NCBI RefSeq assembly: GCF_004769525.1 | Contig: NZ_RQFT01000003.1 | Span: forward strand, 248,001-312,000 | Direction of reading: 5' to 3' | Origin: Leptospira bouyouniensis | Lineage (GTDB): Bacteria > Spirochaetota > Leptospiria > Leptospirales > Leptospiraceae | DNA: 64,000 nt | Shown: positions 9,453 through 18,190 of the stretch, one piece after another | How the letters are laid out: each line of letters opens with the position of its first letter | Numbering within the stretch: position 1 is the first letter of the stretch | Position numbers and translations under genes: made by a program | The notes under the pieces: generated by a model | What the model was told of the DNA's origin: nothing | Seen by the model: only the letters and a program-made list of their open reading frames with translations | Database searches by the model: none

Positions 9453-10025
9453 TTAGAGATTTTTATTTGCGAAATCCCAATTCACTAAATTCCAGAATGC
9501 TTCTACGTATTTTGGACGGGCATTACGGAAATCAATGTAGTATGCATGTTCCCAGACATCAATTGTGAGTAGTGCTTGCAAACCATCTTTTAATGGACTT
9601 CCAGCATTACTTGTGTTCACGATTTCTAATCCGTCACCTTTTTTCACAAGCCATGTCCAACCGGATCCAAAGTTTGTTACAGCAGATTGTGTAAATTTTT
9701 CTTTGAAAGCATCAAACGAGCCAAAGGATTTTGTGATGAGGTCTGCCACTGCTCCTTTTGGAGCCCCTCCACCATTTGGAGACAATGAATGCCAGTAAAA
9801 TGTGTGGTTCCAAACCTGAGCTGCATTATTGAAAATACCGCCAGAAGATTTTTTCACGATGTCTTCTAAACTTGCACTTTCAAATTCAGTCCCTTTGATG
9901 AGATTGTTTAGATTTGTAATGTAAGTTTGGTGGTGTTTTCCATAGTGAAACTCTAATGTTTCAGCAGAAATATGGGGAGCGAGTGCATCCTTTGCATAAG
10001 GAAGTTCTGGGAGTTTATGTTCCAT
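9453..10025 (-). CDS. sodB: iron superoxide dismutase
   Basis: Converts superoxide to oxygen and hydrogen peroxide. The 190-residue protein has the standard two-domain Fe/Mn-SOD layout with metal ligands His27, His74, Asp156 and His160 (motifs [23 protein letters not shown]). Gln70 in AAQVWNH is the position that distinguishes iron-type from manganese-type enzymes, so iron is the likely cofactor. No signal peptide is present, so it is cytoplasmic. AGGAG sits 6 bases before the ATG. A perfect 8-base inverted repeat lies about 85 bases upstream and is listed separately. Confidence 0.95.
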   Translation of the reverse strand: MEHKLPELPYAKDALAPHISAETLEFHYGKHHQTYITNLNNLIKGTEFESASLEDIVKKSSGGIFNNAAQVWNHTFYWHSLSPNGGGAPKGAVADLITKSFGSFDAFKEKFTQSAVTNFGSGWTWLVKKGDGLEIVNTSNAGSPLKDGLQALLTIDVWEHAYYIDFRNARPKYVEAFWNLVNWDFANKNL

Positions 10026-10094
10026 TGTGGTCTCCTGATGGATTCAAGTGTATTTGTATTTTGTCTCTAGTCTCATTCACAAAAGCAAATCGTA

Positions 10095-10125
10095 AACTAA
10101 AAAAGTAGAATGATTCTAATCATTC
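10095..10125 (-). terminator. inverted repeat with T-run after the inositol-phosphatase gene (possible operator for sodB)
   Basis: Bases 10108-10125 form GAATGATT-CT-AATCATTC, a perfect 8-base inverted repeat. On the minus strand it is followed by TACTTTTTTAG. It starts a few bases after the stop of the inositol-phosphatase-family gene, which suits a weak intrinsic terminator. The arms also resemble AT-rich Fur/PerR-type operators, and sodB lies directly downstream, so a regulatory role is possible. Confidence 0.5.
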
Positions 10126-10131
10126 CCTCTA

Positions 10132-10974
10132 TCAATTTCGACTGACGGTAGAACGAACTGTCTTCAATAATTTTAAAATTTCTGAGTGTAAAACTCCATT
10201 GGAAGCCACCAACTCAGGAAGTCCTGTATAGTAATGGACTCCATTTAAGTCAGTTAATTTCCCACCCGCCTCTGATAAAATCACAGAAATAGCAGATACA
10301 TCCCAGTGTTTTACGGTTTTTTCCCAAATCGCATCCATCACACCTTCTGCAATGAAACAGGAATCCAAAACAAAAGATCCTGTGCGCCGAAAGGATCGGG
10401 CATAAGTCAAAAATCCAGAAAGGTCTGCCATGATCTCTTGGATCATATGAGCTCGTTTTGTGGGAAGGTTTGGTGAAAAAATGGCGCGGTTGAGTTCTGA
10501 TACTCTCGAGGTTACAATCTGTTCCCCATTTTTGAATGCCCCTTCTCCCATCACGGCTGAATATACCGATTCTTGCGGTGGGACGATGACTACCCCACCT
10601 ACTGGAGTTTCTCTATGTTCCAAACCAAAGGAAATGGCATAAAGTGGCAACCCTCGTACAAAATTCATCGATCCGTCTACCGGATCAAGAATCCATTTGA
10701 ATTCACCTCCATCGATAGGAGGTTTGTCTTCGCATACGATTCCATCTTTGGGGAAGGACTTTTGTAAAAAACGTATTAGAATGTCACCTAACTTACCGTC
10801 TGCGGCATCAATCCTATCCTTTTCATCTGCATCAGTATCTGACCGAATTGCTGAAACTTCTCTTTGGATTTTTTTGGCTTCATGGATGATACCCATGGCA
10901 TTGGCTTTGACATATTCGATGCGTTTGATAGTTTCATCGACGGGAAAATTGATCGTTGGTGAAGAGATACCCAT
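10132..10974 (-). CDS. inositol monophosphatase family protein
   Basis: Magnesium-dependent sugar-phosphate phosphatase of 280 residues. Metal ligands are visible: Glu82 in IVCEDKPP, Asp97 and Asp100 in WILDPVDGSMNF, and Asp225 in KHWDVSA. The family includes inositol-1-phosphatase, fructose-1,6-bisphosphatase and 3'-phosphoadenosine 5'-phosphatase; the sequence alone does not choose, though the DPVDGSMNF form is closest to inositol monophosphatases. It begins 10 bases after the preceding unknown gene, so the two are likely co-transcribed. Confidence 0.88.
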   Translation of the reverse strand: MGISSPTINFPVDETIKRIEYVKANAMGIIHEAKKIQREVSAIRSDTDADEKDRIDAADGKLGDILIRFLQKSFPKDGIVCEDKPPIDGGEFKWILDPVDGSMNFVRGLPLYAISFGLEHRETPVGGVVIVPPQESVYSAVMGEGAFKNGEQIVTSRVSELNRAIFSPNLPTKRAHMIQEIMADLSGFLTYARSFRRTGSFVLDSCFIAEGVMDAIWEKTVKHWDVSAISVILSEAGGKLTDLNGVHYYTGLPELVASNGVLHSEILKLLKTVRSTVSRN

Positions 10975-10984
10975 ATTTACTTAC

Positions 10985-11878
10985 TTATCCATTATCGGTT
11001 GATTTTTGATTCACTTTCCATAAAATATTCCCAGACTTAGAAACAGTTCTTTCCACATCAAAAGAAGATAAATAGTGATGAAATGATTTGAGAGTTTCTT
11101 CCGGAATTGACTGGTTTGTATTTTCTAAAATTTGATAGAATGTTTTAAAATGAGAAATGGTTTTGGGAAGACTTGGATTTAAAAACCGAAGCGATAAGGA
11201 CAGATAATCAATGCCGATGGGGCTGTAAATCCTTCCCAATTTCCAAATCTCAGATGTGATCCCAAGTTCTTCTCTAATTTTTGTTTCGATATCCGAAAAA
11301 TCCACTTCATCAAAAATTTCAGAAAACTTTCGGATGGGTTTGTTTTCGTCTCGTTCGGATTCAACACGAAACTCTCCCCCTTGGAAACGTTTCGCTTCAA
11401 AGTCGATTACATGGTCTCCTTCTTCTTTGATCGACTTAATAGGAATCACTTTCACTTGGAAGTAGAGACGATCCGTGATAATTGTAGGAGTCATGTTTTG
11501 AGAACCGGGTCGTTTGATTTCTTCTGATTTTGCGCCACCTAGGTACAACATATCCACTGAAAATATGTATAAAAATCGGTAGGGGCCAAATAACATTGGC
11601 CTAACAAAAAATAATTTTCCTGTTTCTCGTTTTGGTCTCGGTTCTGGTAATAAACCTGTTCCTTCTACAGCCTCTGGTAAAAATTTAATTATGGTATGAA
11701 CGAAATCTTTAATATCGCCAAACTCTGGTTCTGTGACAGATGTGCCTTGAATTGTAAATCGTTCAGGAAATTGAATGTAAGGAGAATGTAAATTGTCAAC
11801 AAACACCTCCCCTACCTTATTTTTAGCAGAAAACTCTCCCAACAATCGGTTGATAGATTTATAGTCTTGTATTTTCAT
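10985..11878 (-). CDS. conserved-looking hypothetical cytoplasmic protein
   Basis: Unrecognised 297-residue protein without signal peptide or membrane segments. It has a mixed alpha/beta composition, an acidic central region (residues about 170-200) and a C-terminal helical part. No known motif is visible. It starts 21 bases after the beta-galactosidase gene and ends 10 bases before the inositol-phosphatase gene, so it is the middle member of a three-gene minus-strand operon. Confidence 0.8.
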   Translation of the reverse strand: MKIQDYKSINRLLGEFSAKNKVGEVFVDNLHSPYIQFPERFTIQGTSVTEPEFGDIKDFVHTIIKFLPEAVEGTGLLPEPRPKRETGKLFFVRPMLFGPYRFLYIFSVDMLYLGGAKSEEIKRPGSQNMTPTIITDRLYFQVKVIPIKSIKEEGDHVIDFEAKRFQGGEFRVESERDENKPIRKFSEIFDEVDFSDIETKIREELGITSEIWKLGRIYSPIGIDYLSLSLRFLNPSLPKTISHFKTFYQILENTNQSIPEETLKSFHHYLSSFDVERTVSKSGNILWKVNQKSTDNG

Positions 11879-11899
11879 TTTTGGTTTTCAAATTGGAAT

Positions 11900-13882
11900 T
11901 CATTTATTGATACGTTTGATTCTGTAACCAAACGGCTTTAGCACCGATAAACCTGCTAATTTATATCGATTGGAGTGATTCATGGTAATTTCATAATCAA
12001 ACTTTTTTCCTACTCGGAAATGCCTTTCGATGGTTGACCCAAGTAAATTAAATGTTACGTCTGCAGCTTTCAAAATTTTTCGATACAGAAGAACAAAACT
12101 TTCAGGAGTTAGTGACGTACCTACATAATAGACTTTTCCTTTTCCAAAAGAATTCACTGTGATCGCTGGTTTTCCAGAATAGAATTTCTTTTTATCTCTA
12201 TAACGGGCGATTACTTTCGCAGTTGTAGGTTCTAAAATTTCACAAAACTTAGAACCTTTGAGAGGCCATAAACCCATACGAATCCCCACCTTATCCGTTG
12301 CAGGTGCTTCAAATTGGAACACTTCTACTCCTGCCATCTCGGAAAAAACACCTGGTACTGGTGTTTCTACCATCCAATGATCCTTGTCTTTAATCCCTGC
12401 GCGGTATCCAAGTACCAATGTGCCCCCGTTCCTTACATACGTTTTTACTTTCTCCACGATTTCAGGATCAAACATTGTATACAATGGTAGAGTAAGAACT
12501 TTGTACTTCGACCAATCGTAATTTGCATTGATGGGTAGAGAATGGGCATTCACATTTAAAATATTTGTCCCAGCAAACCAAGTCGCAAGTTCAATGTCAT
12601 AACCTACTTCTGCAAAAGGAACTGGTGCAAATCGAAGGCCATCACTCAACGGTTGGTGTTTGTAATTTCTAGAATTTTCTATATCGTGTAGGATGGCAAC
12701 CGATGCAGGGTATGGAGAATCAGCAATGTCTTCAGCAAATTCTTTAATGTCTTCTATCGTTTTTTTAAGTTCATAGTATTTGGATGTTTTTCTTTTACCA
12801 TGGTCAAGGATTCCATAACAAAGTTGCTCTTGCCCAAACCTAGCGGTACGATACCGAAAAAAATAAATTTGGTTGGCACCATTCACAATTGCTTGGGTCA
12901 ACCAAAGGCCAATTTGGCCTGGAGGAGGAAGGTAACCTAAAGTATCATGGCCTTGGACACCCGAAAATTGTTCCATCACAGTGTATGGTTTGTCTTTTAA
13001 CCCACGAGAGTATTGCTGCGTAGCAGTGACAAGTGGGTGTGGGTATGGTTCTTGTTGGTTCCCCCAAACAGGATAGTTGTCCCAAGAGACGTAGTCCAAT
13101 TTTTTGAACATTTCGTACATATCGGTTACAGGTAAAAAGGGAGATGGGTATAAATTGGTAGTGAGAGGTTTTCCTTTGCTATATTTCCTGATTATCTCGG
13201 CCTGAAAATGAATGTAGGAAACCAATTCATCTGATTGGAAGCGGTAATAATCTTGGATCATGGCAGGGTTAAAATTACTCGCCACATGTGCACCTGGTAA
13301 AGGAATTTGATTCCAATCTGTATAGATCACACCCCAAAAAATATTCCCCCAACGTTTGTTAAGCGAATCGAGAGTTTTGTATTTTGTTTTTAACCAAGTT
13401 CTAAAATTTTTTTCTGCAAGAGGAGAATAATCAACATCTGATCCTTCATGGCCTGGTTCATTATCAATTTGCCAACCTACTACTGCGGGGTGGTTCCCGA
13501 AGTGTTTTGCCATTGCTGTGACGATACGTTCTGTTGCTTTTTTATAGGCAGGTGATGAAAAACAAGCCTGACGCCTTGTCCCAATCCCACGTATGATTCC
13601 GTTTTTTGAAACCTGTACAATCTCAGGAAATTTTTGGTATAACCATGGAGGAAAGGTCGCGGTAGGGGTGCCAAGGATTGCTGTCATTCCATGGCTTTGC
13701 ACTTTCTCTAAAACTGCATCAAAAAGAGAAAAATCATATTTCCCTTCCTTCGGTTCCATTATTGCCCAAGCAAATTCAGCCAGCCGAACCGAAGAAAGAC
13801 CCATATCTTTCATTATTTTAAGGTCTTCATCCCAGTCCTCAGGGTTCCATTGTTCTGGGTAATAACAGGTACCAAAGATCAT
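11900..13882 (-). CDS. GH42-family beta-galactosidase
   Basis: Glycoside hydrolase of 660 residues. The N-terminal TIM barrel has the acid/base Glu142 in GWQIDNEPG and a probable nucleophile Glu304 in TVMEQFSG; the region around FPPWLYQKFPE is typical of GH42. A trimerisation domain with GYRAGIKDKD follows and a small C-terminal beta domain ends the protein. There is no signal peptide, so it acts in the cytoplasm, releasing galactose from oligosaccharides. No sugar transporter is adjacent. Its start lies opposite the start region of the divergent hsp33 gene. Confidence 0.92.
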   Translation of the reverse strand: MIFGTCYYPEQWNPEDWDEDLKIMKDMGLSSVRLAEFAWAIMEPKEGKYDFSLFDAVLEKVQSHGMTAILGTPTATFPPWLYQKFPEIVQVSKNGIIRGIGTRRQACFSSPAYKKATERIVTAMAKHFGNHPAVVGWQIDNEPGHEGSDVDYSPLAEKNFRTWLKTKYKTLDSLNKRWGNIFWGVIYTDWNQIPLPGAHVASNFNPAMIQDYYRFQSDELVSYIHFQAEIIRKYSKGKPLTTNLYPSPFLPVTDMYEMFKKLDYVSWDNYPVWGNQQEPYPHPLVTATQQYSRGLKDKPYTVMEQFSGVQGHDTLGYLPPPGQIGLWLTQAIVNGANQIYFFRYRTARFGQEQLCYGILDHGKRKTSKYYELKKTIEDIKEFAEDIADSPYPASVAILHDIENSRNYKHQPLSDGLRFAPVPFAEVGYDIELATWFAGTNILNVNAHSLPINANYDWSKYKVLTLPLYTMFDPEIVEKVKTYVRNGGTLVLGYRAGIKDKDHWMVETPVPGVFSEMAGVEVFQFEAPATDKVGIRMGLWPLKGSKFCEILEPTTAKVIARYRDKKKFYSGKPAITVNSFGKGKVYYVGTSLTPESFVLLYRKILKAADVTFNLLGSTIERHFRVGKKFDYEITMNHSNRYKLAGLSVLKPFGYRIKRINK

Positions 13883-13957
13883 ATTTTTCCTTTTTGCGAT
13901 TGCAGAATCTATCTTGTGACACAGACTGAATCAGAAAACACCTCTTTCAATCAAATA

Positions 13958-14812
13958 ATGTCTGACCAAGTTATTTTAGGAATCTCAAACACTCATCACT
14001 ATCGATTTACCATTGTGAATCTGACTGAAACCGCCAAGGAACCTATGTTCCTTCACTCCTTGAATAAGGAAATGTCTGTTTTTTTATCAAAAACAATGAT
14101 GGGCGCACTTTTCCTTGCAGAAATGACGAAGAACCAACAAAAAGTCAGCATCCAATGGAAAGATGAATCCAATAAACAGGCATTAGCCTATAGCGATCGA
14201 TATGGCAAAATGAAATCCGTTGCCTATTCTGCAAGTCATGAAGATGGTGACATTCGAAATGAATTTATCTTAGGCCAAGGAATCATGAAAGTGATCCGTT
14301 GGGATTATGAATCAGATACTTATCAGTCTTATACCAATTTAATAGAAGATACATTCGAAGCTAATTTCATCAAATACCTCACTGAATCAGAACAAATCAA
14401 AGCAATGGTTGGTATGGAGGTAGTGCCTTTTGATTTTCCAGGGAATGATTTTTCAGCTAAGGGAATTTTTTTTGAAGCTCTACCTGACGCAACGAATGAA
14501 AGTTTTGTTTTTTTACAAACTAAACTCAATTCACTGATTGTGAAAGAATCCTTTTGGACACTTACAATTGAAAAAATGTTAGAAACACTTGAATTAGAGA
14601 TTGGATCTCCACTAGAAGTACTTAGCAAAGAAATACCGGAATTTTTATGTGATTGTTCCAGACACAAAGTAGCCGACATCATAGCTTCCCTCGGCGAACA
14701 AGAAGCAAATTCTATCATTGATGAAATGGGTAAAATTGAAATTACATGTGAATTTTGTAGAACAGCATACCAATTTGATTCTTTTGACGTGGAGAAATTT
14801 TTTAAACAATGA
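13958..14812 (+). CDS. hslO: redox-regulated chaperone Hsp33
   Basis: Heat-shock protein 33, a cytoplasmic holdase activated by oxidation. The protein is about 284 residues. The C-terminal zinc centre is intact: Cys231 and Cys233 (FLCDCSRH) and Cys264 and Cys267 (ITCEFCRTA), which is the CxC...CxxC arrangement of the family. The open frame begins at 13850, but its first 36 residues look non-coding and overlap the divergent beta-galactosidase, so ATG 13958 is chosen. It overlaps tsaE by 4 bases (ATGA) and heads a plus-strand operon with tsaE, tsaB and rnr. Confidence 0.9.
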   Translation: MSDQVILGISNTHHYRFTIVNLTETAKEPMFLHSLNKEMSVFLSKTMMGALFLAEMTKNQQKVSIQWKDESNKQALAYSDRYGKMKSVAYSASHEDGDIRNEFILGQGIMKVIRWDYESDTYQSYTNLIEDTFEANFIKYLTESEQIKAMVGMEVVPFDFPGNDFSAKGIFFEALPDATNESFVFLQTKLNSLIVKESFWTLTIEKMLETLELEIGSPLEVLSKEIPEFLCDCSRHKVADIIASLGEQEANSIIDEMGKIEITCEFCRTAYQFDSFDVEKFFKQ

Positions 14813-15267
14813 AGGCAAATTTTCTCTCTTTGAGAGAAACTGAGTTAGATCCTGTTTTCACAGCATTAGACCAAATTGTGGAAAAATTTTTAGCTGTGAA
14901 CAAATACCCTGTCCTTTTATTCACAGGAGAGATGGGTGCAGGTAAAACAACCTTCATTCGCGAATGGTTTTCAAGATATGGAACCGATAGTTTGATTAAT
15001 TCACCAACTTTTTCTTTGTATAATATTTATGATTCACATAAGATGCGTTTGTATCATTTTGATTTATATAGAATCACATCATTATTAGAATTAGAGAATT
15101 TAGGATTCGAAGAAATCTGGGGGAAAGAAGCTGTGTCCGCCATTGAATGGTGGCAAAAAGCAGAATCCATATTACCAAAAGGAAATCGAATTTTTTTAAC
15201 CATTCAATCCGATTCGATAGAAAATCGGTCTTATACGATTGAATGGTCTGACGAGGATCTCGTTTGA
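14809..15267 (+). CDS. tsaE: tRNA threonylcarbamoyladenosine biosynthesis ATPase TsaE
   Basis: ATPase that supports the TsaBD complex in making t6A at position 37 of ANN-decoding tRNAs. The 152-residue protein has the P-loop GEMGAGKTT (residues 40-48), the switch region NSPTFSLYN and the HFDLYRI motif of the YjeE family. It overlaps hsp33 upstream and tsaB downstream by 4 bases each, so translation is coupled through the three genes. Confidence 0.92.
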   Translation: MKANFLSLRETELDPVFTALDQIVEKFLAVNKYPVLLFTGEMGAGKTTFIREWFSRYGTDSLINSPTFSLYNIYDSHKMRLYHFDLYRITSLLELENLGFEEIWGKEAVSAIEWWQKAESILPKGNRIFLTIQSDSIENRSYTIEWSDEDLV

Positions 15268-15947
15268 ATTTATTATATTTTGATACCACACAAGAATGGA
15301 TTCATGTTGTAGTCGGAACCGCTGATACCAATTCGAACATAGAGTTAAAATCTAAATTAGTCGAAACCTCCCCGAAGGAAGCTTCATACCGCTTGGTGGA
15401 AATGATTAAGACAGCGCAGGAAAAATCTCAAATCAAAAAACCAGATATAATCGTTGTTCCCAATGGTCCTGGATCCTTTACTGGAATTCGCATAACAGTT
15501 AGTACAGCAAGAAATTTAGCTCAATTATGGGAAATCCCTGCCATAGGAATTGATAGTGCCGAACTTTATCTAGTTGGAATCAAATCCCAAAATATAAATC
15601 CAATTCCTGGGAGTGATACTTCAATCCTTTGTTTGGATGGAAAACAAGGAAAATTCTATACTAAATTTTTTGATGGTTATCAGTTTTCAGAGACAAAAGA
15701 CCAATCACCAGAAGTCATCATAGATGATCTAAAAAAGCAACAGTTTACACCTAACAATTGGTATTACACTGGAACTTTTCCTAATTTTTACCCCAGTTCA
15801 GCTGTAAAAATTGAAGCGACAAATCTAAACTTATCGTCTATACTAAAGTATAGTTTGGAACATCTCAAACAAACGCAATATAAGAATTACGACTATTTAT
15901 CTCTCCTACCCAATTACATTCGTGGGACCTATGTAGATCAAAAATGA
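15264..15947 (+). CDS. tsaB: tRNA threonylcarbamoyladenosine biosynthesis protein TsaB
   Basis: Inactive ASKHA-fold partner of TsaD in t6A synthesis. The 227-residue protein opens with LLYFDTTQEW and has the family signature NGPGSFTGIRI in its first half. The start is TTG at 15264, inside the tsaE stop (TTGA). The C-terminal half is divergent, as is usual. It is followed 4 bases later by rnr. Confidence 0.9.
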   Translation: MNLLYFDTTQEWIHVVVGTADTNSNIELKSKLVETSPKEASYRLVEMIKTAQEKSQIKKPDIIVVPNGPGSFTGIRITVSTARNLAQLWEIPAIGIDSAELYLVGIKSQNINPIPGSDTSILCLDGKQGKFYTKFFDGYQFSETKDQSPEVIIDDLKKQQFTPNNWYYTGTFPNFYPSSAVKIEATNLNLSSILKYSLEHLKQTQYKNYDYLSLLPNYIRGTYVDQK

Positions 15948-15951
15948 ATTT

Positions 15952-18144
15952 ATGGATACCTATAAAATACAAAGAAAAATTATCGAATATCTAGACCAAA
16001 AATCTGGTAAAGATATCACAAGACAAGAGATCAAAAAAAAATTCACTGAATCGAGTGAGTTCAAACGACCCGACCCAAAATCTAAAAAAGTAAAATCCTT
16101 TAAACGCAAAGAAAAAGTACCAAGAAAGGAAATCGAATTTTTAATCGATCAACTTTGTAACTTACTCGAAATTGAAGGTTTGCTAATTCCAAACAAAAAA
16201 TACCTAACCGTTGCTAGTCCTTTTCGTCTATCCGGAAGGATTTCGATTTCAAGGCGAGGTGATGGATTTATTTCTTTGCCTTCTAAAAATGAAATCTTTG
16301 TTCCCGGGCCTCTGACGAATACTGCTATTACAGGAGACAAAGTAGAAGTGATACCTTTGGGTATCGGTAAAAAAGACCGTTTAGAAGCTGAAGTGACAAA
16401 AGTGCTCAAACGAGGTCGTATCCTTTACCGTATGCGAGTCAAAGAAAAAACTAACAAATTTGTATTTGGAAATTTTTTAGATATGTTAGGTGAAGGGAAA
16501 GAAGGAGTCCTTCACGTAAAATCAATATTAAAAGATAGTTATGATGCAATCAATATTGATGATGTACTCATTGTAAAATTGAAAGAAGGTGCTGAACCTC
16601 AAGACAATTTATATGATGTGAGTTTCATCCGATTTGAATCAGATACAAAAGAAGATGGCGACTTACAACGGATCCTGATGAAATATAATTATGATCCAGT
16701 GCACCCAGATTTCATACCATTGGATTTTCCAGAAGAAGTTTCTGAAAAAACAGTTTCTGATTGGAATAGTAGAACTGACCTACGCGATCTTTATGCAGTT
16801 ACGATTGATGGAATTACGGCAAAAGATTTTGATGATGCCATCAGTTTTGTAGACGAAGGGAATCGACTCCGAGTTTGGATCCATATTGCAGATGTATCTT
16901 ATTACGTAGAAAAAGGTTCGGCACTTGATAAAGAAGCCTATGAAAGAGCAACTTCAGTTTACTTAGCAAACCGAGTTGTTCCTATGTTACCGCCAATACT
17001 CTCAGAAAACCTTTGCAGTCTTGTTGCAAATACAAATCGATTAGCGTTCACAGTAGAGATGGAAGCAAGTAAAACTGGTGAAATTTATAACGCAAAATTT
17101 TACAAATCTATCATCAAAGTAAAAAAACGTTATACCTATGAAATGGCGGAAGAAGAAATAAAGGCTCAAGATCCGAATAATTGGATGTACCAAATTTCTC
17201 TTTTCACAGATGCACTTCGTAAACATAGGATGAAAACTGGTCGTATCGATTTAAATTTACGTGAAACAACGATTACTTGGAATGAACGTAAAGAACCAAT
17301 TGGTATCGAAAATCGTGAAAGACTTACAAGTCATATACTCATTGAAGAATTGATGTTATCGGCCAATCTTAAAGTTGATGAATTCCTTCGAAAGAAAAAG
17401 ATTCCAACTCTCCATCGAATCCATGAACCCATGGATGAAGAAAAATTAGAAACTCTAAATCACTTTCTACAACTTAATGGTTACAATGTTCAAATCCATG
17501 ATACAAGTTACCCAGAGATCATGAAGGCCGTTAAGGAAATCCAAGACAATTCCGTTGGTAAAATATTCAATTATCTATTGCTACGTAGTTTTATGCAGGC
17601 TTATTACGGAGCAGACCCTCTTGGTCATTGGGGACTAGGTTTTAAAGACTATTGCCATTTCACATCTCCAATCAGACGTTATCCGGATTTAATTGTTCAC
17701 AGAGTGTTACAAGCAACTTTGTTAGAATCGGAAAAAGAGTACTCAGAGAATGAAATTGCTGTGATGGGACTCCACTGCTCGGAAGAAGAAAGAAGAGCTG
17801 CCGATGCCGAAAGAGATATTGTTAAAATAAAATCATTCCGTTATTTGGAATCCACAGGCATTAAAGAATTTAAAGGGTTTATCGTAGGAATCCGGCCTTC
17901 TCTAATTTTCGTAGAACTTGATATTTCGAACTTAGAGGGTGTTCTCGACAAATCCGAATTTACCGATGAATTTGAAGTGATGATCAAAAACGATTTTTCT
18001 TTTTACTCCAAAAAGTATTCCAAAATATTTTTCATTGGAGATCCCGTGACAGTTAGTTTAGATCGAATTGATTTTGAGGAAATCAAAGTATTTTTGAAAC
18101 TGAAAGATTTCAAAAAAGACGAAACTCCCCTTAAAAAAAAATAA
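15952..18144 (+). CDS. rnr: ribonuclease R
   Basis: 3'-to-5' exoribonuclease that degrades structured RNA. The 730-residue protein has a winged-helix N-terminus (residues about 1-75), cold-shock/OB domains, the RNB catalytic domain and a C-terminal S1 domain. The RNB metal site is visible as ITAKDFDDAISF, and the substrate-channel motif FTSPIRRYPDLIVHR is near residue 570. The tail is short and lysine-rich. It is the last gene of the hsp33-tsaE-tsaB-rnr series; a hairpin overlaps the region after its stop. Confidence 0.93.
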   Translation: MDTYKIQRKIIEYLDQKSGKDITRQEIKKKFTESSEFKRPDPKSKKVKSFKRKEKVPRKEIEFLIDQLCNLLEIEGLLIPNKKYLTVASPFRLSGRISISRRGDGFISLPSKNEIFVPGPLTNTAITGDKVEVIPLGIGKKDRLEAEVTKVLKRGRILYRMRVKEKTNKFVFGNFLDMLGEGKEGVLHVKSILKDSYDAINIDDVLIVKLKEGAEPQDNLYDVSFIRFESDTKEDGDLQRILMKYNYDPVHPDFIPLDFPEEVSEKTVSDWNSRTDLRDLYAVTIDGITAKDFDDAISFVDEGNRLRVWIHIADVSYYVEKGSALDKEAYERATSVYLANRVVPMLPPILSENLCSLVANTNRLAFTVEMEASKTGEIYNAKFYKSIIKVKKRYTYEMAEEEIKAQDPNNWMYQISLFTDALRKHRMKTGRIDLNLRETTITWNERKEPIGIENRERLTSHILIEELMLSANLKVDEFLRKKKIPTLHRIHEPMDEEKLETLNHFLQLNGYNVQIHDTSYPEIMKAVKEIQDNSVGKIFNYLLLRSFMQAYYGADPLGHWGLGFKDYCHFTSPIRRYPDLIVHRVLQATLLESEKEYSENEIAVMGLHCSEEERRAADAERDIVKIKSFRYLESTGIKEFKGFIVGIRPSLIFVELDISNLEGVLDKSEFTDEFEVMIKNDFSFYSKKYSKIFFIGDPVTVSLDRIDFEEIKVFLKLKDFKKDETPLKKK

Positions 18145-18152
18145 GTAAATGA

Positions 18153-18190
18153 ACCGAATGTATCTTAGAATGATACGTTCGGTATTTCTT
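18153..18190 (+). terminator. probable terminator hairpin between convergent genes
   Basis: ACCGAATGTATC (18153-18164) pairs with GATACGTTCGGT (18172-18183) with one T-G wobble and a 7-base loop, followed by ATTTCTTCTC. It begins 8 bases after the rnr stop and overlaps the stop codon of the convergent phosphodiesterase gene, which lies in the loop. The T-run is short, so efficiency is uncertain. Confidence 0.55.

Noticed and set aside
13850..13957. Open frame extending hsp33 upstream by 36 residues
   Set aside because: It overlaps the start of the divergent beta-galactosidase, has no family similarity, and ATG 13958 matches the normal Hsp33 length.
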